Shown here: positions 26,725-34,672 of the stretch, in pieces
How positions within the stretch are numbered: position 1 is the stretch's first letter
Layout: each line of letters begins with the position of its first letter
DNA from: Shinella lacus
GTDB taxonomy: Bacteria > Pseudomonadota > Alphaproteobacteria > Rhizobiales > Rhizobiaceae
Reading direction: 5' to 3'
Length of the DNA: 64,000 nucleotides
Assembly (NCBI RefSeq): GCF_010994755.1
Contig: NZ_WHSB02000002.1
Span: forward strand, 665,576-729,575
Notes under the pieces: model-generated
Databases searched by the model: none
Seen by the model: the letters and a program-made list of their open reading frames with translations, nothing else
Told to the model about the DNA's origin: nothing
Program-made: the position numbers and the translations under genes

Positions 26725-27350
26725 CGCGCACGGCAGAGAATCACTTTATCCACGGATCACAACTCGGCGGGGATCGCTATTCCCTGAAGTCGGGAGACCT
26801 TAAACACCCCTGAATTTTACCTATTATTTTTTTCACTTGTCCACAGTTACGCATGCCGCCGCACCGCCGTTCGGGGTGAACCTGCTGGTTTTGCAGGCTT
26901 CGCAGGATGTCCCCATTTTCCACAGGGGCAGGCACAAGATATAGGGTTCAAACTTCCGTCACAAACCAGCCCTTGACGGGAATCGCCCGGATGAGGTTAA
27001 TGAAATCCAAGTTGCGGCGGCGGCTGGACCGTATTGTTACGAGGTCGGTTCTCATCACGAAATCGCGTTTTCTGCGCATGTGGCCGGGTGGATGATCCGC
27101 TCGCCGCATAAGGGCTTTTGCGCCCGATTTCCTGACGCGCCATTGCAGCAGATGGGGCTGGAAAAAAGAACCTGTTGATACTATATTTAGTATTTGCAGC
27201 CATACTCAGCACAAGATACAGGACACTCGAGATCATCGGGTTTCCCGCACGGACTGGAAGATTTGGGCTGGCTGCAAGAGCATTGCGGCCGGACGGGGAT
27301 AATTGCGCCCTGTTTTTGAGGCAGGATGCGGCAGCAGAGGACAACGGACA
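26725..27350. promoter_or_regulatory. Long regulatory gap before nrdJ with DnaA-box-like sites
   Basis: This 626-base gap has no convincing gene. TTATCCACG (26746-26754), TTGTCCACA (26837-26845) and TTTTCCACA (26916-26924) each differ by one base from the DnaA box TTATCCACA and all point the same way. An AT-rich tract (26812-26836) lies between the first two. The NrdR-like boxes lie at 27178-27224. DnaA control of ribonucleotide reductase is known for E. coli nrdAB; here it is inference. Confidence 0.45.
27178..27224 (+). promoter_or_regulatory. Pair of NrdR-box-like operators upstream of nrdJ
   Basis: ATACTATATTTAGTAT (27178-27193) is a near-palindrome matching the NrdR box ACACTATATATAGTGT at 13 of 16 positions. 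A weaker copy, GCACAAGATACAGGAC, starts 31 bases further on, at 27209. NrdR boxes typically come in pairs three helical turns apart, as here. NrdR would repress ribonucleotide reductase when dATP is plentiful. The gene for NrdR is not in the window. Confidence 0.6.
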
Positions 27351-30300
27351 ATGCGCATAGAACGTCGTTTCACCAAACCCGGCCAATCGGCCTATGCGGA
27401 GATCGAATTCCGCAAGGCCATCAGCGAGATCAAGAACCCGGACGGTTCCATCGTCTTCCGGCTCGCCGATATCGACGTGCCCGCGCAGTTCTCCCAGGTC
27501 GCTGCCGACATCCTGGCCCAGAAATATTTCCGCAAGGCCGGCGTACCCGCGCGCCTGAAGAAGGTCGAGGAAAATGACGTTCCGTCCTTCCTGTGGCGTT
27601 CCGTTGCCGATACCGACGCCCTGAAGCTGCTCCCCGAGGGTGAGCGCTACGGCTCGGAAACCGACGCGCGCCAGGTCTTCGACCGCCTCGCCGGCACATG
27701 GACCTACTGGGGCTGGAAGGGCAAATATTTCGCCTCCGAGGAAGACGCGAGCGCCTTCAAGGATGAGCTTGCCTATATGCTCGCCACGCAGCGCGTCGCG
27801 CCGAACAGCCCGCAATGGTTCAACACCGGCCTCCATTGGGCCTATGGCATCGACGGTCCCGGCCAGGGCCATTTCTATGTCGACCCCTTCACCGGCAAGC
27901 TGGTGAAGTCGAAGTCGGCATACGAGCATCCCCAGCCGCATGCCTGCTTCATCCAGTCCGTGGAAGACGATCTCGTCAATGAGAACGGCATCATGGACCT
28001 TTGGGTGCGTGAAGCCCGCCTCTTCAAGTACGGCTCCGGCACCGGCTCCAACTTCTCGTACCTGCGCGGCGAAGGCGAAAAGCTTTCGGGCGGCGGCAAG
28101 TCGTCCGGCCTCATGAGCTTCCTCAAGATCGGCGACCGCGCGGCTGGCGCCATCAAGTCCGGCGGCACGACGCGCCGCGCGGCCAAGATGGTCGTGGTTG
28201 ACATCGACCATCCGGATATCGAGGCCTACATCAACTGGAAGGTCAAGGAAGAGCAGAAGGTGGCGGCCCTCGTCACCGGCTCGAAGATCGTCGCCAAGCA
28301 CCTCAAGGCCATCATGAAGGCCTGCATCAATTGCTCGGCCGATGGCGACCAGTGCTATGACCCGGCGGCAAACCCGGCCCTCAAGCGCGAAATCCGCGCC
28401 GCCAAGAAGGACCAGGTTCCGGAAAACTACGTCAAGCGCGTCATCCAGTTCGCCAAGCAGGGCTACAAGGACATCGAGTTCAAGACCTACGACACGGACT
28501 GGGATTCGGAAGCCTATCTCACCGTTTCGGGCCAGAACTCCAACAACTCCGTCTCGCTGAAGGACGACTTCCTTCGCGCTGTCGAGAACGACGGCGACTG
28601 GAACCTGACCGCCCGCAAGGACGGCCGCGTGATGAAGACGCTGAAGGCGCGCGACCTGTGGGAACAGATCTCGCATGCCGCCTGGGCATCGGCCGATCCG
28701 GGCCTGCACTTCAACACGACGATGAACGACTGGCACACCTCGCCGGCCGCAGGCCCGATCCGCGCCTCGAACCCGTGCTCGGAATACATGTTCCTCGACG
28801 ACACGGCCTGCAATCTCGCCTCGCTGAACCTGCTTCAGTTCAAGGATGCGGCCACCAAGAACATCAACATCGCCGACTACGAACACGCCGTCCGCCTCTG
28901 GACCATCGTGCTCGAAGTCTCGGTGATGATGGCGCAGTTCCCGTCGCGCCAGATCGCCGAACGCTCCTATGAATACCGCACGCTCGGCCTCGGCTATGCC
29001 AATATCGGCGGCCTGCTGATGTCCTCCGGCATCCCGTACGACTCGACGGAAGGCCGCGCCATTGCAGGTGCGCTCACCGCCATCATGACGGGCGTCTCCT
29101 ATGCGACCTCCGCCGAAATGGCGAGCGAGCTCGGTCCGTTCCCGAATTTCGCGCCGAACCGCGACAACATGCTGCGCGTCATGCGCAACCACCGCCGCGC
29201 GGCTTACGGTGAAACCACCGGCTACGAGCAGCTCTCCGTCAACCCGGTCGCCCTCATCCATGGCGATTGCCCGGACCAAACCCTCGTCGTCCACGCCAAG
29301 GCTGCCTGGGACAAGGCCGTTGCACTCGGCGAGAAGCACGGCTACCGCAACGCCCAGACGACCGTGATCGCGCCGACCGGCACGATCGGCCTCGTCATGG
29401 ACTGCGACACGACCGGCATCGAGCCCGACTTCGCGCTGGTGAAGTTCAAGAAGCTCGCCGGCGGCGGCTACTTCAAGATCATCAACCGCGCCGTTCCCGA
29501 AGCCCTGCGCACGCTCGGCTATTCGGAAAGCCAGATCGCCGAGATCGAGGCCTATGCCGTCGGCCACGGCAACCTGAACCAGGCGCCGGCCGTCAACCCC
29601 GGCTCGCTGAAGGCCAAGGGCTTCACCGACGAGAAGATCGAAGCGGTCAGCGCCGGCCTGAAGGCAGCCTTCGACATCAAGTTCGCCTTCAACCAGTGGA
29701 CGCTCGGCGCCGACTTCCTGAAGGAAACGCTGAAGGTTTCTGACGAGCAGCTCTCCGACATGTCCTTCAACCTGCTGGAGCATATCGGCTTCTCGAAGAA
29801 GGACATCGAAGCCGCCAACATCCACGTTTGCGGTGCGATGACGCTGGAAGGCGCGCCGTTCCTGAAGAACGAGCACCTCGCCGTTTTCGATTGCGCCAAT
29901 CCCTGCGGCAAGATCGGCAAGCGCTACCTCTCGGTCGAAAGCCACATCCGCATGATGGCGGCCGCCCAGCCGTTCATTTCGGGCGCCATCTCCAAGACGA
30001 TCAACATGCCGAACGAGGCGACCGTCGAGGACTGCAAGAACGCCTACATGCTCTCCTGGAAGCTCGCGCTGAAGGCCAATGCCCTCTACCGCGACGGTTC
30101 CAAGCTGTCGCAGCCGCTCAACTCTTCGCTGATCGAGGACGAGGACGACGAGGATGATGCCATCGAGGCCCTGATCGCGGCACCCGCTGCCGCCCAGGCC
30201 GTTACCGTCACGGAAAAGATCGTCGAGCGCATCGTCGAGCGCCTCATCCGCGACCGCGAAAAGCTGCCGAACCGCCGTCAGGGCTACACCCAGAAGGCCG

Positions 30301-31169
30301 TCGTTGGCGGGCACAAGGTCTATCTGCGCACCGGCGAATTCGGCGACGGCCGCCTCGGCGAGATCTTCATCGACATGCACAAGGAAGGTGCCGCCTTCCG
30401 TGCCATGATGAACAACTTCGCCATCGCCATCTCGCTGGGTCTCCAGTATGGCGTGCCGCTCGAAGAATATGTGGAGGCCTTCACCTTCACCAAGTTCGAG
30501 CCGGCCGGCATGGTGCAGGGCAACGATGCGATCAAGAACGCCACGTCGATCCTCGACTACGTGTTCCGCGAACTCGCCGTCTCCTATCTCGGCCGCCACG
30601 ACCTCGCCCATGTCGATACGTCGGACTTCTCCAACACCGCACTCGGCAAGGGCATCCAGGAAGGCAAGACCAACCTGATCTCCACCGGCTGGACCCGCGG
30701 CCACAAGCCGACGCTCGTCCAGGGCGGCCAGGCCGGCGAGCGTGCGCTCGGCGAGCCGAAGGGTGCGGCAACCGCGGCTCCCGCCAAGGCGTCCTCCGGC
30801 AGCAACGTCACCTCGTTTGCCGGCAATGCCGCGCGCAAGCTGGAGCCGGCCGTTGCCATCTCCACCTCGGAAATCGTCGCCTTCAAGCGCGATTACGAGG
30901 AGCGTGCCGCCGAAGTCGCGGACGAGGTCGCCGAGGAGGCCGCGGACGGCGCAGTCGAGAGCGTCACCGCCCTCTTCTCCGACAAGGCCGCCGCCGAAGC
31001 CGCCAGCGCCAAGGCCGACGCCAAGAAGCTCGAAGCCGAACGCCGCATGCGCTCGATCGCCCAGGGCTACACCGGCAACATGTGCTCCGAGTGCCAGAAC
31101 TTCACGATGGTCCGCAACGGCACCTGCGAGAAGTGCGACACCTGCGGCGCGACGAGCGGCTGCAGCTGA
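27351..31169 (+). CDS. nrdJ: Vitamin B12-dependent (class II) ribonucleotide reductase
   Basis: A 1272-residue class II enzyme that reduces ribonucleotides with adenosylcobalamin. The active-site loop [20 protein letters not shown], the effector-site region [20 protein letters not shown] and a C-terminal Cys-rich tail ([20 protein letters not shown]) that shuttles electrons and may bind Zn are all present. An acidic patch [12 protein letters not shown] and an Ala/Glu-rich linker lie between catalytic core and tail. The ATG at 27351 follows AGAGGA. As in other rhizobia, this makes growth depend on B12. Confidence 0.96.
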   Translation: MRIERRFTKPGQSAYAEIEFRKAISEIKNPDGSIVFRLADIDVPAQFSQVAADILAQKYFRKAGVPARLKKVEENDVPSFLWRSVADTDALKLLPEGERYGSETDARQVFDRLAGTWTYWGWKGKYFASEEDASAFKDELAYMLATQRVAPNSPQWFNTGLHWAYGIDGPGQGHFYVDPFTGKLVKSKSAYEHPQPHACFIQSVEDDLVNENGIMDLWVREARLFKYGSGTGSNFSYLRGEGEKLSGGGKSSGLMSFLKIGDRAAGAIKSGGTTRRAAKMVVVDIDHPDIEAYINWKVKEEQKVAALVTGSKIVAKHLKAIMKACINCSADGDQCYDPAANPALKREIRAAKKDQVPENYVKRVIQFAKQGYKDIEFKTYDTDWDSEAYLTVSGQNSNNSVSLKDDFLRAVENDGDWNLTARKDGRVMKTLKARDLWEQISHAAWASADPGLHFNTTMNDWHTSPAAGPIRASNPCSEYMFLDDTACNLASLNLLQFKDAATKNINIADYEHAVRLWTIVLEVSVMMAQFPSRQIAERSYEYRTLGLGYANIGGLLMSSGIPYDSTEGRAIAGALTAIMTGVSYATSAEMASELGPFPNFAPNRDNMLRVMRNHRRAAYGETTGYEQLSVNPVALIHGDCPDQTLVVHAKAAWDKAVALGEKHGYRNAQTTVIAPTGTIGLVMDCDTTGIEPDFALVKFKKLAGGGYFKIINRAVPEALRTLGYSESQIAEIEAYAVGHGNLNQAPAVNPGSLKAKGFTDEKIEAVSAGLKAAFDIKFAFNQWTLGADFLKETLKVSDEQLSDMSFNLLEHIGFSKKDIEAANIHVCGAMTLEGAPFLKNEHLAVFDCANPCGKIGKRYLSVESHIRMMAAAQPFISGAISKTINMPNEATVEDCKNAYMLSWKLALKANALYRDGSKLSQPLNSSLIEDEDDEDDAIEALIAAPAAAQAVTVTEKIVERIVERLIRDREKLPNRRQGYTQKAVVGGHKVYLRTGEFGDGRLGEIFIDMHKEGAAFRAMMNNFAIAISLGLQYGVPLEEYVEAFTFTKFEPAGMVQGNDAIKNATSILDYVFRELAVSYLGRHDLAHVDTSDFSNTALGKGIQEGKTNLISTGWTRGHKPTLVQGGQAGERALGEPKGAATAAPAKASSGSNVTSFAGNAARKLEPAVAISTSEIVAFKRDYEERAAEVADEVAEEAADGAVESVTALFSDKAAAEAASAKADAKKLEAERRMRSIAQGYTGNMCSECQNFTMVRNGTCEKCDTCGATSGCS

Positions 31170-31190
31170 TCACGGCACCCCATGACATTT

Positions 31191-31224
31191 CCTTCCGGGC
31201 AGACAACTGCCCGGAAGGGGTTTT
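31191..31224 (+). terminator. Intrinsic terminator after nrdJ
   Basis: CCTTCCGGGCAG and CTGCCCGGAAGG form a perfect 12-bp stem over a short loop, followed by GGTTTT. It ends the nrdJ transcript before the phosphatase-like gene. Confidence 0.75.
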
Positions 31225-31269
31225 CGGAAAAAAGTACAAACGTTCGACGACAGGGAAGCCGAGCAAGAC

Positions 31270-31851
31270 GTGAGCGGAAAAACAAACCGCATCCGGGCGA
31301 CCCGCCTGACTCTGCTCAGCCGCGGCGCGACCGCGTCCAACCAGCAGCCGCGTTTTTCCTCCGACGAGCCGCTCCTTGCCAAAGAGCTTGAACGCGCAAC
31401 ACGGCTCGCGCGTGCCCTTCCCGCCTTCGAAGACGTGCTGCATGCCCCCGAGGCCAGCGCCGCCGAGACGGCAGCGGCCTTCTCATCGAAGCCGACGCTT
31501 TGTGAGGCGCTTCGGGATGTCGATTATGGGCGCTGGAACGGGGTGGCGGTTGCCGATGTCGCGGCCGACGATCTCCAGCGCTGGATGGCGGACCCGTTGG
31601 CGGCGCCGCATGGCGGCGAGAGTTTCGAGCAGGTGCGCGAGCGCGTGGCCGCCTGGCTGGATGGGTTGCATGGGACCGGAGGACGGCGGCTCGCCGTCAC
31701 GCATGGCATCGTTCTGAAGATCGTTCTCGCGCATGTTCTCAGTGCACCTCCGACGTCGGTCTGGCGTGTCGACGTCGAGCCGCTTGGCTTGCTCTCCCTG
31801 ACGAGCGATGGCCGGCGCTGGGCCTTGCGGCATTTCGGGTCGGCCGCGTAG
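31270..31851 (+). CDS. CobC-like histidine phosphatase-fold protein lacking catalytic His
   Basis: A 193-residue protein of the histidine phosphatase superfamily, related to alpha-ribazole phosphatases of cobalamin synthesis. Expected first motif RHG is replaced: LTLLSRGATAS has Ser-Arg-Gly, so the phospho-accepting histidine is missing. The second catalytic His is kept in RLAVTHGIVLK, and DVDYGRWNG is typical. Start is the GTG at 31270. It could be inactive, a regulator, or an allele with one mutation (CGC instead of CAC). It lies beside nrdJ and other B12-related genes. Confidence 0.7.
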   Translation: MSGKTNRIRATRLTLLSRGATASNQQPRFSSDEPLLAKELERATRLARALPAFEDVLHAPEASAAETAAAFSSKPTLCEALRDVDYGRWNGVAVADVAADDLQRWMADPLAAPHGGESFEQVRERVAAWLDGLHGTGGRRLAVTHGIVLKIVLAHVLSAPPTSVWRVDVEPLGLLSLTSDGRRWALRHFGSAA

Positions 31852-31854
31852 CCG

Positions 31855-32934
31855 TCAGCCCGCTGCGGCCAAGGTTGCGGGATCCTGCCATTCGGCGGCG
31901 GCGTGGCCCGGTATATCCGCGTCCGTCTCGGCTCCGTCCGAGACACGGTCCAGAACCTCACGCCATTGCGACACTAGGCCAAAATAGGTGTGGCTTCCGA
32001 ACCGTTCGGCAAGCCGATATTGCTGGCGCAGCGTTATGCGCACCGTCGCGCGGCTGAAGCGGTCGGATTGGGCGGGGAAGTCATCGGGCTCCATCCGCCT
32101 TGCCAATGCGTCCAGCACCGCCTTGCGCAGGAGCGGCAGGTCCGGGCGGGCGAAGCGCTCGAACAGCGCCTGGAACCGGGCATGGGCGTCGATGTCGAAT
32201 TTCAGGTCCCGGCCGAGCGTATCCATCACGGGATTGGCAGGGTGCAGATAACCGAGCGGGACGTGATATTTCGGGATCGGGGTGTTGGCCGAATGGGTGC
32301 GGCCCGACCGCAGCAGATGCGGCAGCAGGTGCGTGTGCGGCCCGGCGGGCGAGACGCCGCCGGTCTCCGGCCCGCCGATCTTCTGGAAGACCTCGATGCG
32401 GCCGATTCGGGTCAGCGTGACCCGGTGGGGATGGGCCGCCATGAGCGCGGCGCTCACCGGATTGCCGGGCTCGAAGAGGCTGCGCCCGGCATGGGCGCGC
32501 AGGAGGGCGATCAGGTCCGCATCCCCCGTGCGGATGCAGAAGTCGCATTGCGGCAGCGCCAGCCCGATATCGTACAGCACCGCCTTGCGGTCGGCAGGGC
32601 GCACCGCCTCCGCGTCGGCCCCAAGCTCCGTCAGAACCTTGCGCGCCTCCATCGCCGAATCCCTTTCGGGCAGGCAGAGCGCCACGCCGTGGCTCCAGCG
32701 CTGCGGCTTGGCGCTGAGCGTCTCATAGGCGACCGGAACGACCTGCTCGACCATGTCGGCGTTCAACCGCATGGCGCCGCGCGGCGTCGCGCGCACAAAC
32801 ATCGTTGGCGCGTCGGCCTCCAGATATTCGCCCCAATCCTGGTGGAACTCGGCGACGGCCCCGAAGGAGCCCATGCTCCACCCTGCCCTCGCGTCGACGA
32901 GGTGGTCTATCAAGACATCCCGGAGATCCGCCAT
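31855..32934 (-). CDS. Conserved protein of unknown function in B12-riboswitch operon
   Basis: A 359-residue cytoplasmic protein (MADLRDVLIDHLVDARAGWS) that contains GWSMGSFGAVAEFHQDW, CFIRTGDADLI-like segments and HRVTLTRIGRIEVFQKIGGPET, with two PxxHLL-like turns (GPHTHLLPHLL). I recall it as a rhizobial family of the DUF6925 type, but no activity is known. It is the second gene after fdhA (66 bases apart) and should be under the same B12 riboswitch. A GC-rich hairpin lies in the gap. The ATG at 32934 has AAGGA upstream; 32952 is the alternative. Confidence 0.7.
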   Translation of the reverse strand: MADLRDVLIDHLVDARAGWSMGSFGAVAEFHQDWGEYLEADAPTMFVRATPRGAMRLNADMVEQVVPVAYETLSAKPQRWSHGVALCLPERDSAMEARKVLTELGADAEAVRPADRKAVLYDIGLALPQCDFCIRTGDADLIALLRAHAGRSLFEPGNPVSAALMAAHPHRVTLTRIGRIEVFQKIGGPETGGVSPAGPHTHLLPHLLRSGRTHSANTPIPKYHVPLGYLHPANPVMDTLGRDLKFDIDAHARFQALFERFARPDLPLLRKAVLDALARRMEPDDFPAQSDRFSRATVRITLRQQYRLAERFGSHTYFGLVSQWREVLDRVSDGAETDADIPGHAAAEWQDPATLAAAG

Positions 32935-32964
32935 GGTCGTTTCATCCTTCATCCGTGATTTGCA

Positions 32965-32992
32965 TGCGCCGGCGGAAACGCCCGCCGGCGCA
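32965..32992 (-). other. GC-rich hairpin between fdhA and the following gene
   Basis: TGCGCCGGCGG and CCGCCGGCGCA form an 11-bp GC-rich stem over a short loop in the fdhA-downstream gap. No T run follows on the minus strand, so it is more likely an RNA-stability or attenuation element than a clean terminator. Confidence 0.4.
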
Positions 32993-33000
32993 CCCGGCCG

Positions 33001-34191
33001 TCAAGCGGCCTTCAACAGGTCCCCATGCGGGTCGAGCACGAATTTCGTGGCCGCGCCCTGGTCGAAACTCTCGTAGCCCTGCACGGCGTCGTCGAGCGCA
33101 ATGATCTTCGCGTTGACGATGTCGGCGATCGGCAGCCGGTCGTGCAGGATCGCCTGCATGAGCTGCCGGTTGTACTTCAGCACCGGCGTCTGGCCCGTGT
33201 GGAAGGACTGCGCCTTGGCCCAGCCGAGGCCGAAGCGCAGCGACAGACTGCCGACCTTTGCAGCACTATCGACCGCGCCCGGATCCTCGGTGACATAGAG
33301 GCCGGGAATGCCGATGGAGCCGGCCGCGCGGGTGATCTCCATCATCTGGTTCAGCACGATGGCCGGCTGCTCGCCGCCCGCATGGCCGCGCGCCTCGAAG
33401 CCCACGGCGTCGATGGCGCTGTCGACCTCGTCGGTGCCGACCACCTCGGCGATCATGTCGCCCAGCCGGTCGCTCTTGGAGAGGTCGATCGGCTCGAAGC
33501 CGACCCTTGCGGCATGCGCCAGGCGATCCTTGTTGAAATCACCGATCATCACGACCGCAGCACCGAGGATGCGGGCGGAGGCGGCAGCGGCAAGCCCGAC
33601 CGGGCCGGCGCCCGCCACATAGACCGTGGAGCCGACGCCGACGCCTGCGCGCACCGCACCGTGGAAGCCCGTCGGCAGGATATCGGACAGCATGGTGAGG
33701 TCGCGGATCTTCACCATCGCCTTGTCGCGATCGGGAAATTTCAGGAGGTTGAAATCCGCATAGGGGATGGTGACGTAACGCGCCTGGCCGCCGATCCAGC
33801 CGCCCATGTCGACATAGCCATAGGCGCCGCCGGCGCGCGACGGGTTCACCGTCAGGCAGACGCCGGTATCCTGCGACTTGCAGCAGCGGCAGCGCCCGCA
33901 GGCGACATTGAACGGCACGGACACGATATCGCCGACCTGCAGCATCTCGACGTCGATGCCCTTCTCGATGACCTCGCCGGTGATCTCGTGGCCCAGCACG
34001 AGGCCGGGCATGGCCGTGGTGCGGCCGCGCACCATGTGCTGGTCGGAGCCGCAGATATTGGTGGAAATCACCTTGAGTATCACACCGTGCTCGATGCGCC
34101 GGCCATCCGGCGCCTCCAGCTTCGGGTCGTCGATGTCGCGCACTTCCACCTTGCCGGGGCGCATGTAGACGACGCCTCTGTTCCTGCTCAT
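33001..34191 (-). CDS. fdhA: Glutathione-independent formaldehyde dehydrogenase
   Basis: A 396-residue zinc-containing, NAD-linked dehydrogenase very close to the Pseudomonas putida enzyme. Zinc and catalytic motifs are NICGSDQHMVRGRT and GLVLGHEITGEVIEKG, the structural zinc cluster is CGRCRCCKSQDTGVC, and the NAD fold has VAGAGPVGLAAAASARILGA. The ATG at 34191 follows GAGGAGGA at 7 bases. A cobalamin riboswitch lies 190-380 bases upstream, which is unexpected for this enzyme. It oxidises formaldehyde to formate with no glutathione. It also dismutates aldehydes. Confidence 0.9.
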   Translation of the reverse strand: MSRNRGVVYMRPGKVEVRDIDDPKLEAPDGRRIEHGVILKVISTNICGSDQHMVRGRTTAMPGLVLGHEITGEVIEKGIDVEMLQVGDIVSVPFNVACGRCRCCKSQDTGVCLTVNPSRAGGAYGYVDMGGWIGGQARYVTIPYADFNLLKFPDRDKAMVKIRDLTMLSDILPTGFHGAVRAGVGVGSTVYVAGAGPVGLAAAASARILGAAVVMIGDFNKDRLAHAARVGFEPIDLSKSDRLGDMIAEVVGTDEVDSAIDAVGFEARGHAGGEQPAIVLNQMMEITRAAGSIGIPGLYVTEDPGAVDSAAKVGSLSLRFGLGWAKAQSFHTGQTPVLKYNRQLMQAILHDRLPIADIVNAKIIALDDAVQGYESFDQGAATKFVLDPHGDLLKAA

Positions 34192-34389
34192 ATCCGTCTC
34201 CTCCTCAGTTGAACGCCTTTCCGGCCCGCTACTGCGCGGACAGGATTTGCTCAGAACGCCGACGCGCATCGCCAATGGGCGGATGCGGACCGAGTCTTTC
34301 GACGAAAGGATGGAAAAGAGGAGGAACAGGGCGACCCGAACGAGACGCCTATTCGCCTCTCGATCGCCCACCGCAATCAGTCGAGTCTT

Positions 34390-34567
34390 GGGTTCAAGGC
34401 TGGTTTCCGGGCTCCAGAACCGTCCTTCCGGACACTCTCGGCGCCTTCCCAGCCTGCTTGGCCAGTGGCATTTGCCGAGATTTTGGTTCCGCTACCGTTG
34501 CGGGGGCAGCGCCGGTGTTAGACCGGCTTCCCAATTATCCATCCCGACAAAGCCGGGATAGCACCCT
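34390..34567 (-). ncRNA. Cobalamin riboswitch upstream of fdhA
   Basis: Minus-strand RNA contains GGGAAGCCGGTCTAACACCG, then GCTGCCCCCGCAACGGTAGC, a CCACTG...GGGAAGGC pair and a B12 box AGCCCGGAAACCAGCC (about 34400-34416). These are the ordered, conserved parts of the adenosylcobalamin riboswitch. It controls the leader of fdhA. A GC-rich stem (GGGCGA...TCGCCC) followed by TGTTCCTCCTCTTTT lies between it and the gene and could be the terminator. Expected effect is repression when B12 is available. Confidence 0.85.
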
Positions 34568-34640
34568 GAACAGGCCCAACAAACCACGCGCGGGACGAAA
34601 TGACCTTCGGGAATACGACATCCTCGATAGAAGCAACGAC

Positions 34641-34665
34641 ACGGCCCGGCCTTGCGGCCGGGCCA
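34641..34665 (-). terminator. Hairpin after metE
   Basis: GGCCCGGCC and GGCCGGGCC form a stem with a small loop just after the metE stop on the minus strand. The following TGTCGTTGCTTC is only mildly T-rich. Confidence 0.4.
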
Positions 34666-34672
34666 CGCGTTG

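Noticed and set aside
26725..27350. Replication origin because of DnaA-box-like sites
   Set aside because: No hemE, dnaA, parAB or similar origin-linked genes are nearby, and only three one-mismatch sites are present. Regulatory function before nrdJ is more likely.
26997..30704. A 1235-codon open frame on the minus strand opposite nrdJ
   Set aside because: It is a GC-rich mirror frame of a real gene, with no domain and low-complexity Arg/Asp/Gly-rich content. The same holds for long frames opposite cysK-cfa (5081-7333), metE (34652-37042) and the kinase gene (10519-12444).
31190..31270. nrdJ and phosphatase-like gene as one operon
   Set aside because: A perfect 12-bp terminator hairpin with T tract separates them, so the second gene probably relies on read-through or its own promoter.
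34209..34371. N-terminal extension of fdhA up to 34371
   Set aside because: The frame stays open, but the ATG at 34191 follows GAGGAGGA and matches the family start; the extension overlaps the riboswitch expression region.
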